A DNA stretch of 10,222 bases, from contig JAUNUL010000014.1 of the NCBI GenBank assembly GCA_030538175.1, forward strand, positions 8,722 to 18,943, in the 5' to 3' direction. Of this stretch, positions 1-6,583 are shown piece after piece. The notes beneath the pieces are model-generated. The model did no database searches and was not told the DNA's origin. It saw only the letters and a list, made by a program, of their open reading frames with translations. The DNA comes from Propionibacteriaceae bacterium (GTDB taxonomy: Bacteria; Actinomycetota; Actinomycetes; Propionibacteriales; Propionibacteriaceae). How positions within the stretch are numbered: the stretch's first letter is position 1; every line of letters begins with the position of its first letter. Position numbers and translations under genes: made by a program.

Positions 1-19
1 CGGGCATCTCGGGCATGGC

Positions 20-679
20 TCAGTCTCCCACGGGCCACCGGGGTGCCGGGAGGGCGAGCGCGGCCGGCAGCATCTCCAGATAGCGCGCGCGAGGGACCTC
101 GACGACGCCGAGTGAGGCGAGATGGTCAGTCCGCCACTGCACGTCGAGGAGCCGTCCGGGTACGCCATCCGCGGTCAGAATCTCCACCAATGTCATCAGC
201 GCCACCTTCGAGGCGTCCCGCCCGTGCAGGGGATCATGAAACATCGACTCGCCGGCGAACAGCCCGCCGATATTGACCCCGTACAACCCGCCGCACAGAC
301 GGCCGTGGCCATCCCAGACCTCCACCGAATGCACGATGCCGTGCTGGTGCAAGGTGGCATACGTCTCCGCGATCTGCCGATCAATCCAGCCGTGAGGGCG
401 GTTGGGGTCGGCACAACGGGCCAACACCTGCGGAAAGACCAGATCGACGGTGACGGCGTACTTCTTGGCCGACTGCCGCATGGATCGGGTGACGCGCAGC
501 TGATCCAGCGGCAGGATCCCGCGCCACATCGGGGAGAACCACCCCATCAGCTCCTCGGAGATCGGCATCGGAAACAGGCCGTGGCGATAGCCGTGCACAG
601 CGAGCTCCGGGGTCAATCCCACGGTCGACCCGATGGAATCATCCGGCGGCCAGGTCGCCGGGTTCTCGAACGTCACCAC
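20..679 (-). CDS. aat: Leucyl/phenylalanyl-tRNA--protein transferase
   Basis: Transfers Leu or Phe from aminoacyl-tRNA to proteins with an N-terminal basic residue, marking them for ClpS/ClpAP-type degradation in the cytoplasm. Family blocks are visible in order: YRHGLFPMP, GWFSP, RGILPLD, the GWID segment, HSVEVW, then GGLYGV followed by FAGESMF, and DASKVAL. Together these are diagnostic of Aat. The open frame runs back to a GTG at 787, but those 36 extra residues look unlike the family. The conserved part begins near residue 37 (VVTFENP), so I place the start at the GTG at 679 (219 aa; E. coli Aat is about 234 aa), with GTG 676 as an alternative. Neither has a Shine-Dalgarno. CACACT (minus strand, 686-691) lies 6 nt upstream of 679, which fits a leaderless start. 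The gene diverges from the EcsC-family gene. The stop is complete at 20-22. Confidence 0.93.
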   Translation of the reverse strand: MVTFENPATWPPDDSIGSTVGLTPELAVHGYRHGLFPMPISEELMGWFSPMWRGILPLDQLRVTRSMRQSAKKYAVTVDLVFPQVLARCADPNRPHGWIDRQIAETYATLHQHGIVHSVEVWDGHGRLCGGLYGVNIGGLFAGESMFHDPLHGRDASKVALMTLVEILTADGVPGRLLDVQWRTDHLASLGVVEVPRARYLEMLPAALALPAPRWPVGD

Positions 680-780
680 GCCGTCAGTGTGGCAGCAGAC
701 GGCGCCGGAGGCGTTGTTCCGGGATTTATCGGGGGCCTCGCCGCTCCCGATGCCTTCGGTGCCTGCGTAGATTGGACCCT

Positions 781-798
781 GCGGCACCCCCGTGCCGC
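781..798. repeat. Perfect 7-bp inverted repeat in the aat/EcsC divergent region
   Basis: GCGGCAC and GTGCCGC form perfect 7-bp arms around a CCCC loop, between the divergent aat and EcsC genes. It begins 8 nt after a weak -10-like TAGATT (768-773), so it could lie at the very 5' end of the EcsC-gene mRNA, or act as an operator. It also covers the GTG at 787 that would open the long version of aat, which argues against that start. There is no T-tract, so it is not a standard terminator. Confidence 0.5.
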
Positions 799-801
799 AG
801 C

Positions 802-807
802 AAGGAG
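802..807 (+). promoter_or_regulatory. Ribosome binding site deciding the EcsC-family start
   Basis: AAGGAG lies 6 nt upstream of the ATG at 814. It selects that ATG over the in-frame start at 772, which has no comparable site. Confidence 0.8.
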
Positions 808-813
808 AGCACC

Positions 814-1485
814 ATGGCCACGTCCGACAATGCCTTCGGGGGTCTGGTTCCCCTCGGCAAGGTCCCCAACGCCGCCGGCAACCTGTTGCGCCGGGTGCTC
901 GGGATGGCGATCGAGGGCTACGGCGCCCTGCCCCCCGCCAAGGAGTCCGCCGCCAACCAGCTGCGCAAACACCAGGATGCAGAGGCCGCGATCGATTCGC
1001 TGATCAACCTGCATGTCACGATGGCCGGCGCCCAGGGCTTCGTCACCAACATCGGCGGAGTGCTCACCACGCTCGTCGCCATGCCCGCGAACATCGCCGG
1101 CGTCGCGGTCCTCCAAGCCCGACTGGTCGCCACCATCGCGCATCTGCGCGGCTACGACATCGACGACCCACGCGTCCGGACCGCGGTCGCGATGTGTCTG
1201 GTCGGCGACGATCTGGAGAAGAGCCTCGGGGAGGCCGGGCTGCCGAGCTCACCGCTCGTGGTGGCCACCGCGCCGGTCTTCGACTCGGGCCTGGACCAGA
1301 AGATCTCCGACCGCGTCGCCGCGGATCTGCTCGCGCGGATCACCGGCAAGCGCGTTGTCGTGGCGATGACCAAGCGCGTGCCCGTCCTGGGCGGCGGGGT
1401 CGGTGCGGCCTTCGATGGTTGGGACACCCTGACTGTCGCGAGGTACGCCAAGTCGCAACTCGTGGACCGACGCCGTCGCAGCTGA
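814..1485 (+). CDS. EcsC-family protein
   Basis: A 223-residue protein matching actinobacterial EcsC-family proteins. The family signature is the HVTMAGAQGFVTNIGG segment (67-82), then a hydrophobic Pro/Ala stretch with an LQARLVATIAHL motif (100-111) and GYDIDDPRVRTA (113-124). The family is named after Bacillus EcsC of the ecs ABC-transporter locus, but its biochemical role is unknown and stand-alone actinobacterial members have no assigned substrate. Residues about 70-110 are hydrophobic and could associate with the membrane. I see no signal peptide. A second Gly-rich hydrophobic stretch (VPVLGGGVGAAF) lies near residues 189-200, and the C-terminus is Arg-rich. There is no ABC transporter next door. 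The DUF6882-like gene follows after 47 nt on the same strand but appears to have its own promoter. Confidence 0.82.
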   Translation: MATSDNAFGGLVPLGKVPNAAGNLLRRVLGMAIEGYGALPPAKESAANQLRKHQDAEAAIDSLINLHVTMAGAQGFVTNIGGVLTTLVAMPANIAGVAVLQARLVATIAHLRGYDIDDPRVRTAVAMCLVGDDLEKSLGEAGLPSSPLVVATAPVFDSGLDQKISDRVAADLLARITGKRVVVAMTKRVPVLGGGVGAAFDGWDTLTVARYAKSQLVDRRRRS

Positions 1486-1510
1486 GCCCCGGTCGGCGCA
1501 CCAGTTCCAC

Positions 1511-1527
1511 GAGTCTCCCCTAGACTC
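1511..1527 (+). promoter_or_regulatory. Candidate leaderless promoter with dyad before the DUF6882-like gene
   Basis: TAGACT (1521-1526) lies 6 nt before the GTG at 1533, the expected geometry for a -10 element of a leaderless transcript. No Shine-Dalgarno precedes the GTG. The hexamer overlaps a perfect inverted repeat, GAGTCT (1511-1516) and AGACTC (1522-1527), separated by 5 nt. This could be a repressor site or a weak terminator of the gene upstream. I find no clear -35. Confidence 0.45.
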
Positions 1528-1532
1528 CCCTC

Positions 1533-2279
1533 GTGACCGGACTGAGCTTTGCGAACGTGATGGACGACTCGATCCTTGTCTATGTCGAGGACCACGAGCG
1601 ATTCGTCGATTGGATCACCGAACGCACCGGCGGGGGCTCCGACCAGATGTCGGTCGACCTGCACAAGCAGCAGATCACCTATCGACCCAAGCTGCACAAG
1701 CGCGACGAAGTGGTTGCGCCGATCCATCTGCTCGGCTCTGTGGCGAGCGAGCCCCGCTCGGCGATGTGGGCGTGGGCAAACGAACACGTCAAGGAGCTGC
1801 CTGCCGCGCGGATGGTCGAGCGGGTGCGTTCCTTCGGCGAGAGCCGCGGGGTGACGGAGTTGACCACCCCGGAGATCTCAATCGCCCCCGACGCCGACGG
1901 CATCGATGGGCTCGCCACCACTGCCACGACGATGGCCGCCGTCTCCTGCCGGATCACCGGCATCCCGACGGCCCAGATCATCACGGGTGACGGCATTCGC
2001 CTGGTCATGCTTGTCGACGCCCCCGGGTTCCCCCCTGCGCGGCCGAGCGGCCTGAGCTTCCCGCGCATCCTCACCAACGCGATCAGCGCCCCCGGGTGGG
2101 TGCACGAACATCGGCGTGCCACCCAGGGCTATGCCCAGGCCCGCAACCTGCCCTATGGCTGGGAACCCAACTTCAGCGCGCTCAACATCGGCTTCCCCGA
2201 GGGCAACGTCCGCGTCGCCTTCGACGAAGCGGGCCGGGTCGCGAATATCCAGGCGGGGTTCCGGCAGCCCGAGGACTGA
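1533..2279 (+). CDS. DUF6882-like protein of unknown function
   Basis: A 248-residue soluble protein. Its arrangement resembles actinobacterial DUF6882 proteins: an N-terminal part ending in a small beta-rich stretch (HLLGSVASEPRSAMWAWAN, residues 65-83), followed by the ERVRSFGESRGVTELTTPE region (96-114) and a central Ala/Thr-rich helix. WAWAN and the 'R.FGE..G..ELT' pattern are what I recognise; no enzyme motif is visible. The C-terminal third (185-248) has several aromatic residues and a possible NxGFPEGNVRVAFD strand pair, perhaps a second small domain. There is no signal peptide or TM segment. The start is a GTG with no ribosome-binding site, in a leaderless context. It converges with the LuxR-type regulator with only 7 nt between stop codons. 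The family assignment is from memory of the pattern; function is unknown. Confidence 0.75.
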   Translation: MTGLSFANVMDDSILVYVEDHERFVDWITERTGGGSDQMSVDLHKQQITYRPKLHKRDEVVAPIHLLGSVASEPRSAMWAWANEHVKELPAARMVERVRSFGESRGVTELTTPEISIAPDADGIDGLATTATTMAAVSCRITGIPTAQIITGDGIRLVMLVDAPGFPPARPSGLSFPRILTNAISAPGWVHEHRRATQGYAQARNLPYGWEPNFSALNIGFPEGNVRVAFDEAGRVANIQAGFRQPED

Positions 2280-2289
2280 GCGAGGCTCA
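2277..2289. repeat. Short palindrome holding both convergent stop codons
   Basis: TGAGC, a 3-nt GAG loop, then GCTCA. The first three bases are the stop of the plus-strand gene and the last three are the complement of the minus-strand gene's stop. The stem is only 5 bp with no T-tract, so a shared terminator is possible but weak. Confidence 0.4.
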
Positions 2290-2988
2290 ATTGCGGCGGA
2301 TCTCCGCGTACCTCATCCCGGCCTCGAACCGCGAGGACGCCCCGAGGATCTCCCGGATGATGGCCACCTCGGTGCGCACCGAACGGGTCGACACGCTCAA
2401 CTCACGACTGACCATCTCATCGGTCATGCCCTCGGCGAGGAGTTCGAGCACCCGGCGCTGCCGGTCAGTGAAACGGTCGAGCGTGACCGGCCCCTCCCCG
2501 GCGAGCGAGACGGCGCTGTGCCAGAGCTCCTCGAAGTGTCCAATGACGGCCCGAATGATGTCGGCATTGCAGATCCGCACGGCCTCGGCGTCGCGCGCAG
2601 CTACCCCTGTGGACAGATCGACCACCGCCACCGAACGGTTGACCACGCACAGGCGGCGCAGCGCGCGGGGGGAGACGCGGATCAATGCGCCTTCGTCGCT
2701 GAGGCGATCGACACGTTCCCGGGCAGCGCCGGAGGTCGCGGCGGGCGGGATGATGACCCGGGTCACCGACGCCGACACCGCCGGGAGGGTGACAGGTGCG
2801 GTGATCCGGTTGACGACGGCGAGACGTTCGCTGGCCGGCATCACGTCCAACTGGGCCATGGCACGCCGGATGGCCGGCATCCCTGAGTGGAACCGCACAT
2901 CGATCCCAGCCCGGGCCAGGCAGATCTCCCGCAGCCGCCGCACGAACGGATCAACTGACGTCTCGTCATTCAGGGGTTGAGCAGACAC
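2287..2988 (-). CDS. LuxR-type helix-turn-helix transcriptional regulator
   Basis: A 233-residue DNA-binding regulator. The C-terminal region (about 170-231) is a LuxR/GerE-type HTH: FTDRQRRVLELLAEGMTDEMVSRELSVSTRSVRTEV, with the usual 'T.RQ..VL.L.AEG..D..... LSVS.R.VR' spacing. The N-terminal part (20-160) is not a response-regulator receiver: there is no phospho-acceptor Asp/Lys arrangement. It resembles the TrmB/phospholipase-D-like sensor region of many actinobacterial LuxR regulators that sit outside two-component pairs. The GTG start at 2988 is supported by AGGAG about 6 nt upstream (minus strand, 2995-2999). It diverges from the VOC-SGNH fusion gene across 158 bp that contain a palindrome, so the neighbour is the natural candidate target. 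Ligand and target are unknown. Confidence 0.88.
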   Translation of the reverse strand: MSAQPLNDETSVDPFVRRLREICLARAGIDVRFHSGMPAIRRAMAQLDVMPASERLAVVNRITAPVTLPAVSASVTRVIIPPAATSGAARERVDRLSDEGALIRVSPRALRRLCVVNRSVAVVDLSTGVAARDAEAVRICNADIIRAVIGHFEELWHSAVSLAGEGPVTLDRFTDRQRRVLELLAEGMTDEMVSRELSVSTRSVRTEVAIIREILGASSRFEAGMRYAEIRRN

Positions 2989-3038
2989 GGGGTTCTCCTG
3001 CTGTGTTCGGGCGTCACAGACTGCGCGACGCGATCCCC

Positions 3039-3065
3039 ACGCTAGCCTGAAGACCCGTTCAGCAA
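3039..3065 (-). promoter_or_regulatory. Weak promoter candidate for the LuxR-type regulator
   Basis: On the minus strand, TTGCTG (3060-3065) and TAGCGT (3039-3044) are 15 nt apart, giving a 5' UTR of about 45 nt before the GTG at 2988. The spacer is short and the match is partial. Confidence 0.25.
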
Positions 3066-3088
3066 CCCCTCAGAATCCGGGGAAAGTT

Positions 3089-3102
3089 CCGTGCTGGCAC
3101 GG
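3089..3102. promoter_or_regulatory. 14-bp palindrome, candidate operator
   Basis: CCGTGC and GCACGG are perfect 6-bp arms around TG, lying between the divergent regulator (start 2988) and the fusion gene (start 3147), 45 nt upstream of the latter. The position and symmetry suit a dimeric regulator site, possibly for the adjacent LuxR-type protein. This is inference from position only. Confidence 0.4.
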
Positions 3103-3112
3103 GTGTTCGGGT

Positions 3113-3140
3113 TTGGTGGAGCTGCTGCGCCGAGCACAAT
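3113..3140 (+). promoter_or_regulatory. Weak promoter candidate for the VOC-SGNH gene
   Basis: TTGGTG (3113-3118), 16 nt, CACAAT (3135-3140), with 6 nt to the ATG at 3147. No usable Shine-Dalgarno exists (a GGAG sits only 2 nt from the ATG), so a leaderless transcript is plausible. Confidence 0.3.
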
Positions 3141-3146
3141 GGAGCG

Positions 3147-4349
3147 ATGATCGGTCGTCTGCATCACGTCGTGCTGCCCAGTCGGGATCCCCGCCAGACC
3201 GCCCAGTTCTGGGCCAGGATCCTCGACCTGTCGATCGTGTCCGACGACCCCTCCTTCGTCGTGGTCGCGAGCAACGAGGCCGCCCCCGGTCTGGCCTTCC
3301 GGCCCCTGACACCCGCCGAGCTCGCGGAACGGCCCGATCGGCCGGGTCGCGATGACGGCCGCCCCGACGCACCGGTGATCCAGCTGCTGGTGAACGACTT
3401 CTCCACGGCGATCGACGAGGTGTGGCGCGCGGGCTGTCACCCCGTCGAGGGCCGTGAGGACCTGTTCGCCGATCCCGACGGCAACCGCTTCCAGCTCATC
3501 CCACGCCGGCTGCCCCCGCCTCCCGAGCCGAGGATCTGGCGGCGCTTCGTTGCGATCGGTGATTCCGTCACCGAAGGCATGGTCGACTCCGACGGTCACG
3601 GCCAATGGATCGGGTGGGCCGACCGATTCGCCGCCCACATCGCGACGCATCAGGCCGCCGACTTGGCGTACGCGAATCTGGCGATCTCAGGTTTTCGGCT
3701 GCACGACATCCGCACCCAGCAATTCGAGGCTGCCTTGGCGATGGAGCCCGATCTGCTCAGCATTGTCGGCGGGGTCAACGACGTGATCTCACTGCGCCCC
3801 GATTTCGACCAGATGGCAGCCGACCTGGACATCATGTTCGCCCGCGCCCGCGCTCGCGGGATCACGGTCATCTCGTTCACCAACCCCGACATCTCGCGCG
3901 CCAACCCGTTGGCCACCGTGGTCCGGGATCGACTGCTCACGCTCAACGGGATCGTTCGGCGGCTGGCCCGCGAACACGATGTGCTGTTCGTCGACTTCGA
4001 GCACGTCCCGGTCGCGTCCGACCCGCGGCTGTGGGGTGAGGACCGCCTGCACATCAACACGCTCGGCCACGTCCGGGTCGCGGCGGGCATGGCCTGGCTG
4101 CTGGGCCTGCCCGGCTTCGATCGCAGCTGGGCCGTTGACATGGACGACTGGCATGACAGCAGCGAGCTCGTCGTCGATCAGGCCCGCGCGGGCGCACGCT
4201 CGCATCTGGACTGGGCACGACGACACTTCGGCCCGTGGGTCGTGGCGGGGCTGCGCGGCAAGGAATACAGCCAGGGCAAGGAATGCAAACGCCCCACCCT
4301 GACCACGGTCGAAGTGCGTCGGGAGCACGTGGATCCGCAGTCGGGGTGA
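3147..4349 (+). CDS. VOC/glyoxalase-like domain fused to an SGNH/GDSL hydrolase
   Basis: A 400-residue cytosolic two-domain protein. Residues 1-118 form a VOC (vicinal oxygen chelate) domain, opening with LHHVVLPSRD, then FWARILDL, and closing with DLFADPDGNRFQLIP. Where many metal-binding VOC proteins have Glu at the end, this one has Gln (Q116), so metal use is uncertain. After a Pro-rich linker (PPPPEP, 123-128), residues 130-400 form an SGNH hydrolase: GDS with nucleophile Ser140 (block I), NLAISG with Gly182 (block II), GGVND with Asn211 (block III), and D299-R-L-H302 (block V D-x-x-H). All catalytic positions are present. SGNH enzymes cleave esters of lipids, sugars or small acids; no substrate can be read here. 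No signal peptide is visible. No start codon with a ribosome-binding site lies at the domain junction, and the frame is unbroken, so this looks like a true fusion. The tail (370-400) is Lys/Arg-rich. Confidence 0.9.
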   Translation: MIGRLHHVVLPSRDPRQTAQFWARILDLSIVSDDPSFVVVASNEAAPGLAFRPLTPAELAERPDRPGRDDGRPDAPVIQLLVNDFSTAIDEVWRAGCHPVEGREDLFADPDGNRFQLIPRRLPPPPEPRIWRRFVAIGDSVTEGMVDSDGHGQWIGWADRFAAHIATHQAADLAYANLAISGFRLHDIRTQQFEAALAMEPDLLSIVGGVNDVISLRPDFDQMAADLDIMFARARARGITVISFTNPDISRANPLATVVRDRLLTLNGIVRRLAREHDVLFVDFEHVPVASDPRLWGEDRLHINTLGHVRVAAGMAWLLGLPGFDRSWAVDMDDWHDSSELVVDQARAGARSHLDWARRHFGPWVVAGLRGKEYSQGKECKRPTLTTVEVRREHVDPQSG

Positions 4350-4362
4350 GGCGTTGAGTCAC

Positions 4363-4420
4363 ACCGGCCGGTCGCCGGCGAACGGGAGGTTATTCCCCGC
4401 CGGCCGGTCCCCGACGAACG
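4363..4420. repeat. Imperfect 21-nt direct repeat with palindromic cores
   Basis: Two copies of a 21-nt unit beginning CCGGCCGGTC and ending CGAACG lie at 4364-4384 and 4400-4420 (19 of 21 identical, 36-nt period). They fill the 75-bp gap between the convergent fusion and ppk2 genes. Each begins with a self-complementary CCGGCCGG, and the first core lies in a 10-bp palindrome (4363-4372). The cores can also pair with each other to make a long GC-rich stem, so a bidirectional terminator without a U-tract is the simplest reading. Confidence 0.6.
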
Positions 4421-4424
4421 AGCG

Positions 4425-5315
4425 TCAGTCGCCGACGGCCTCCCGGCCGCGGCGGATGATCTTCGGGTCCGGGATGCCGATGATGTCGTGGTTCTTGTCC
4501 GGATAGTCAAACTGGCTCAGGAATGCCCGCATGGCCTCCACGCGGGCACGCTTCTTGTCGTTGGACTTGATCGTCGTCCACGGCGCCCAGTCGGTGTCGG
4601 TGCGCAGGAACATCTGCTCCTTGGCATCCGTGTACGCCTCCCACCGGTCCAGCGACTCCAGGTCCATCGGCGACAGCTTCCAGCGCCGCACCGGGTCGAT
4701 CTGGCGGATCGCGAAGCGCGTGCGCTGCTCGTGCTGGGTGACCGAGAACCAGAACTTCGTGAGGTGGATGCCGGCCTCGACGATCATCTTTTCGAACAGG
4801 GGCGCCTGGGTCATGAAGGTCTCGTATTCGTCATCGGTGCAGAAGCCCATGACGCGTTCGACACCGGCCCGGTTGTACCACGACCGGTCGAACAGGACGA
4901 GCTCCCCGAAGGTCGGGAAGTGGTTGATATAGCGCTGGAAATACCACTGACCACGCTCGCGGTCGTTGGGCTTGTTGAGCGCAACGGTGCGCGCACCGCG
5001 GGGGTTGAGGTGCTCCATGAAGCGCTTGATCGTGCCACCCTTGCCCGCGGCGTCGCGGCCCTCGAACACGATGATGTGGCGCAGGTCGTTGTCCTCCGAC
5101 CAGTACTGCACCTTGAGCAGCTCGATCTGCAGCAGATATTTGATCTCGTCGTATTCGTCGCGGGTCATCCGGGTGTCGTAGGGATAGTCCTCTTCCCACG
5201 TTTCCACGGCATTGCCGCCCGGGTCGATCAGGTCTGGATCCTCGTCTTTGCCGCCCTGGACGGTGTAGCCCTCGGCGCGGAGTCGATCGATGTATTCCCG
5301 GAGGTTCATCTGCAT
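4425..5315 (-). CDS. ppk2: Polyphosphate kinase 2, class I
   Basis: Transfers phosphate between inorganic polyphosphate and nucleoside diphosphates; PPK2 class I enzymes mainly make ATP or GTP from polyphosphate. It is a cytosolic P-loop kinase. Visible motifs (numbered from the GTG at 5324) are Walker A GRDAAGKGGT (89-98), Walker B LVLFDRSWYNR (142-152) and the lid region FAIRQIDPVRRWKLSPMD (204-221), all characteristic of PPK2. Length is normal for a one-domain member. I chose the ATG at 5315 (296 aa): TAATGT (minus strand, 5323-5328) lies exactly 7 nt upstream and no Shine-Dalgarno is present, so the mRNA is probably leaderless. GTG 5324 and ATG 5309 are alternatives. The small DUF6221-like gene lies 104 nt upstream of this start on the same strand. 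ADP versus GDP preference cannot be read from sequence. Confidence 0.95.
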   Translation of the reverse strand: MQMNLREYIDRLRAEGYTVQGGKDEDPDLIDPGGNAVETWEEDYPYDTRMTRDEYDEIKYLLQIELLKVQYWSEDNDLRHIIVFEGRDAAGKGGTIKRFMEHLNPRGARTVALNKPNDRERGQWYFQRYINHFPTFGELVLFDRSWYNRAGVERVMGFCTDDEYETFMTQAPLFEKMIVEAGIHLTKFWFSVTQHEQRTRFAIRQIDPVRRWKLSPMDLESLDRWEAYTDAKEQMFLRTDTDWAPWTTIKSNDKKRARVEAMRAFLSQFDYPDKNHDIIGIPDPKIIRRGREAVGD

Positions 5316-5322
5316 GGGCCGC

Positions 5323-5328
5323 ACATTA
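5323..5328 (-). promoter_or_regulatory. -10 element for leaderless ppk2
   Basis: TAATGT on the minus strand, 7 nt before the ATG at 5315. This places transcription start at or within a base of the start codon. No convincing -35 is seen. Confidence 0.45.
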
Positions 5329-5419
5329 GCGGGGGCAGGTGAACGGCAGGAGACCTTTGGTGCGACTTTCCGCAGTCAGAACAATGTCGCCGGCGCGTGG
5401 GGCACGGCGACCGGATCAC

Positions 5420-5653
5420 TCAGTCCGGATGCGCGACATAGTCGGTGATGATGTGGCACGGGAACGTGTCGTCCGCGCACTTGGGGCAGGCGTCCCCGAC
5501 CTTCTTGCTGTCCGGCACGTGCTCGCGGAGGATGTCCTCCCCCACGCGGGCGAGGCGCGCGTACTCTGCACCCTCGTCCAGCTCTTCCTCAATGCGCTTG
5601 CGGAGCGCGGTGATGATCTCGTCATAGGTGACGGTATTGCCGAAAATCCCCAT
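5420..5653 (-). CDS. Small DUF6221-like CxxC protein
   Basis: A 77-residue acidic protein. A predicted N-terminal helix (DEIITALRKRIEEELDEG, 11-28) is followed by a Cys cluster, C56-P-K-C59 and C66-H67, and a tail ending YVAHPD. The order of helix, RVGEDILREH, CxxC, PC and a terminal YA.HPD resembles the actinobacterial DUF6221 family, but this copy is shorter because it lacks the usual middle section. The CxxC...CH arrangement could bind zinc or act in redox; neither is shown. The ATG at 5653 has TACGCT (minus strand) 6 nt upstream and no Shine-Dalgarno, suggesting a leaderless start. Its codon use matches its neighbours. It lies upstream of ppk2 and diverges from the inositol monophosphatase-family gene. 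Confidence 0.72.
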   Translation of the reverse strand: MGIFGNTVTYDEIITALRKRIEEELDEGAEYARLARVGEDILREHVPDSKKVGDACPKCADDTFPCHIITDYVAHPD

Positions 5654-5746
5654 GGGGACAGCGTATGCCGCCGCTTCCTCCGACGGGAGGAATTGGCCGC
5701 ACCGGCCGGCGTCCGCTGCCTCACGGCACGTGGCAGAGTCGAGGGC

Positions 5747-6583
5747 GTGAACAGCTCAGACCCCGGACAGGAATTGCGTCGGATCGCCGTCGAGGTGGCC
5801 TCAGCGGCGGCGGCACAGGCAGCCGGTTGGCGTACGCGGGGCGTCGAGGTGAGCGCGCTGAAGTCCAGCCCGACCGACATCGTGACCGCAGCCGATCAGG
5901 CGACTGAGGCGTACATCAGCGAGCGACTGCTGGCGGCCCGGCCGGCCGACGGGATCCTGGGCGAGGAGGGCGACGGCATCGCGTCATCGTCGGGGCTGAC
6001 CTGGGTGGTCGATCCGATCGACGGGACCGTCAACTATCTCTACGACATCCCGGCGTGGGCGGTCTCCGTCGCGGTCGTCGAGGGCGACCCGGACCCGGCG
6101 ACGTGGCGGACGCTCGCGGGGTGTGTGGTCAATCCTGTGACCCAGGAGGTGTACGCCGCGTCAGCCGATGGCGGGGCGACGCTCAACGGTCGCGCTCTGC
6201 GGGTCAGCGACCGCGCCGACCTGGCCAGTGCGTTGGTGGCGACGGGATTCGGGTACGCCGCAACCCGGCGTCGCCATCAGGCGGAGGTGGTGCTGTCGAT
6301 GATCACCCAGGTCCGCGACATCCGGCGGATGGGCGCGGCCAGCCTCGACCTGTGCGGGGTGGCTGCCGGCCGGCTCGATGGCTATTGGGAACGCGGGCTG
6401 CAGCCCTGGGACCATGCCGCCGGCGCCCTGATTGCACGCGAAGCGGGCGCGGTCGTGGGTGGCCTGGCACCCGACAGCAGGGAGGGAGCCGCCATGACCG
6501 TGGCCGCGACCCCGGGGATCACGGCTGCGCTGCGGGCTGCCCTGAGCGAGGCGGGCGCCCACCTGCCCCCGAGCGACGGCTGA
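5747..6583 (+). CDS. Inositol monophosphatase-family protein
   Basis: A Mg-dependent phosphatase of the IMPase/FBPase/CysQ superfamily, 278 aa. Metal and catalytic motifs are complete: DIVTAADQATE (44-54), GEEG with the ligand Glu (72-75), WVVDPIDGTVNYLYDIP (86-102, the DPIDGT box) and QPWDHAAGALIAREAGA (219-235, with the final metal-binding Asp222). Substrates in the family include inositol phosphates, fructose bisphosphate, histidinol phosphate and PAP; I cannot tell which applies. In actinobacteria, inositol feeds mycothiol and phosphatidylinositol synthesis. The open frame extends back to 5339, but homology begins only after the GTG at 5747, and the extension overlaps the antisense DUF6221-like gene. 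CAGAGT (5734-5739) sits 7 nt before this GTG, again a leaderless geometry. A 5-bp hairpin spans the stop. Confidence 0.93.
   Translation: MNSSDPGQELRRIAVEVASAAAAQAAGWRTRGVEVSALKSSPTDIVTAADQATEAYISERLLAARPADGILGEEGDGIASSSGLTWVVDPIDGTVNYLYDIPAWAVSVAVVEGDPDPATWRTLAGCVVNPVTQEVYAASADGGATLNGRALRVSDRADLASALVATGFGYAATRRRHQAEVVLSMITQVRDIRRMGAASLDLCGVAAGRLDGYWERGLQPWDHAAGALIAREAGAVVGGLAPDSREGAAMTVAATPGITAALRAALSEAGAHLPPSDG

Noticed and set aside
680..787. Longer aat starting from the GTG at 787
   Set aside because: The extra 36 residues do not resemble Aat, and the GTG lies in a 7-bp hairpin with no ribosome-binding site.
2096..2980. Long plus-strand ORFs opposite the LuxR-type regulator
   Set aside because: The minus-strand frame carries a clear HTH and a ribosome-binding site. 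The plus-strand products are Arg/Ser-rich, typical antisense artefacts.
4488..5342. 284-aa ORF opposite ppk2
   Set aside because: It is a shadow of the well-conserved PPK2 reading frame, with no recognisable domain of its own.
5339..5746. Long N-terminal extension (136 aa) of the IMPase gene
   Set aside because: The extension has no family similarity, is Arg-rich like an antisense shadow, and overlaps the DUF6221-like gene on the other strand. The family fold begins at the GTG at 5747.
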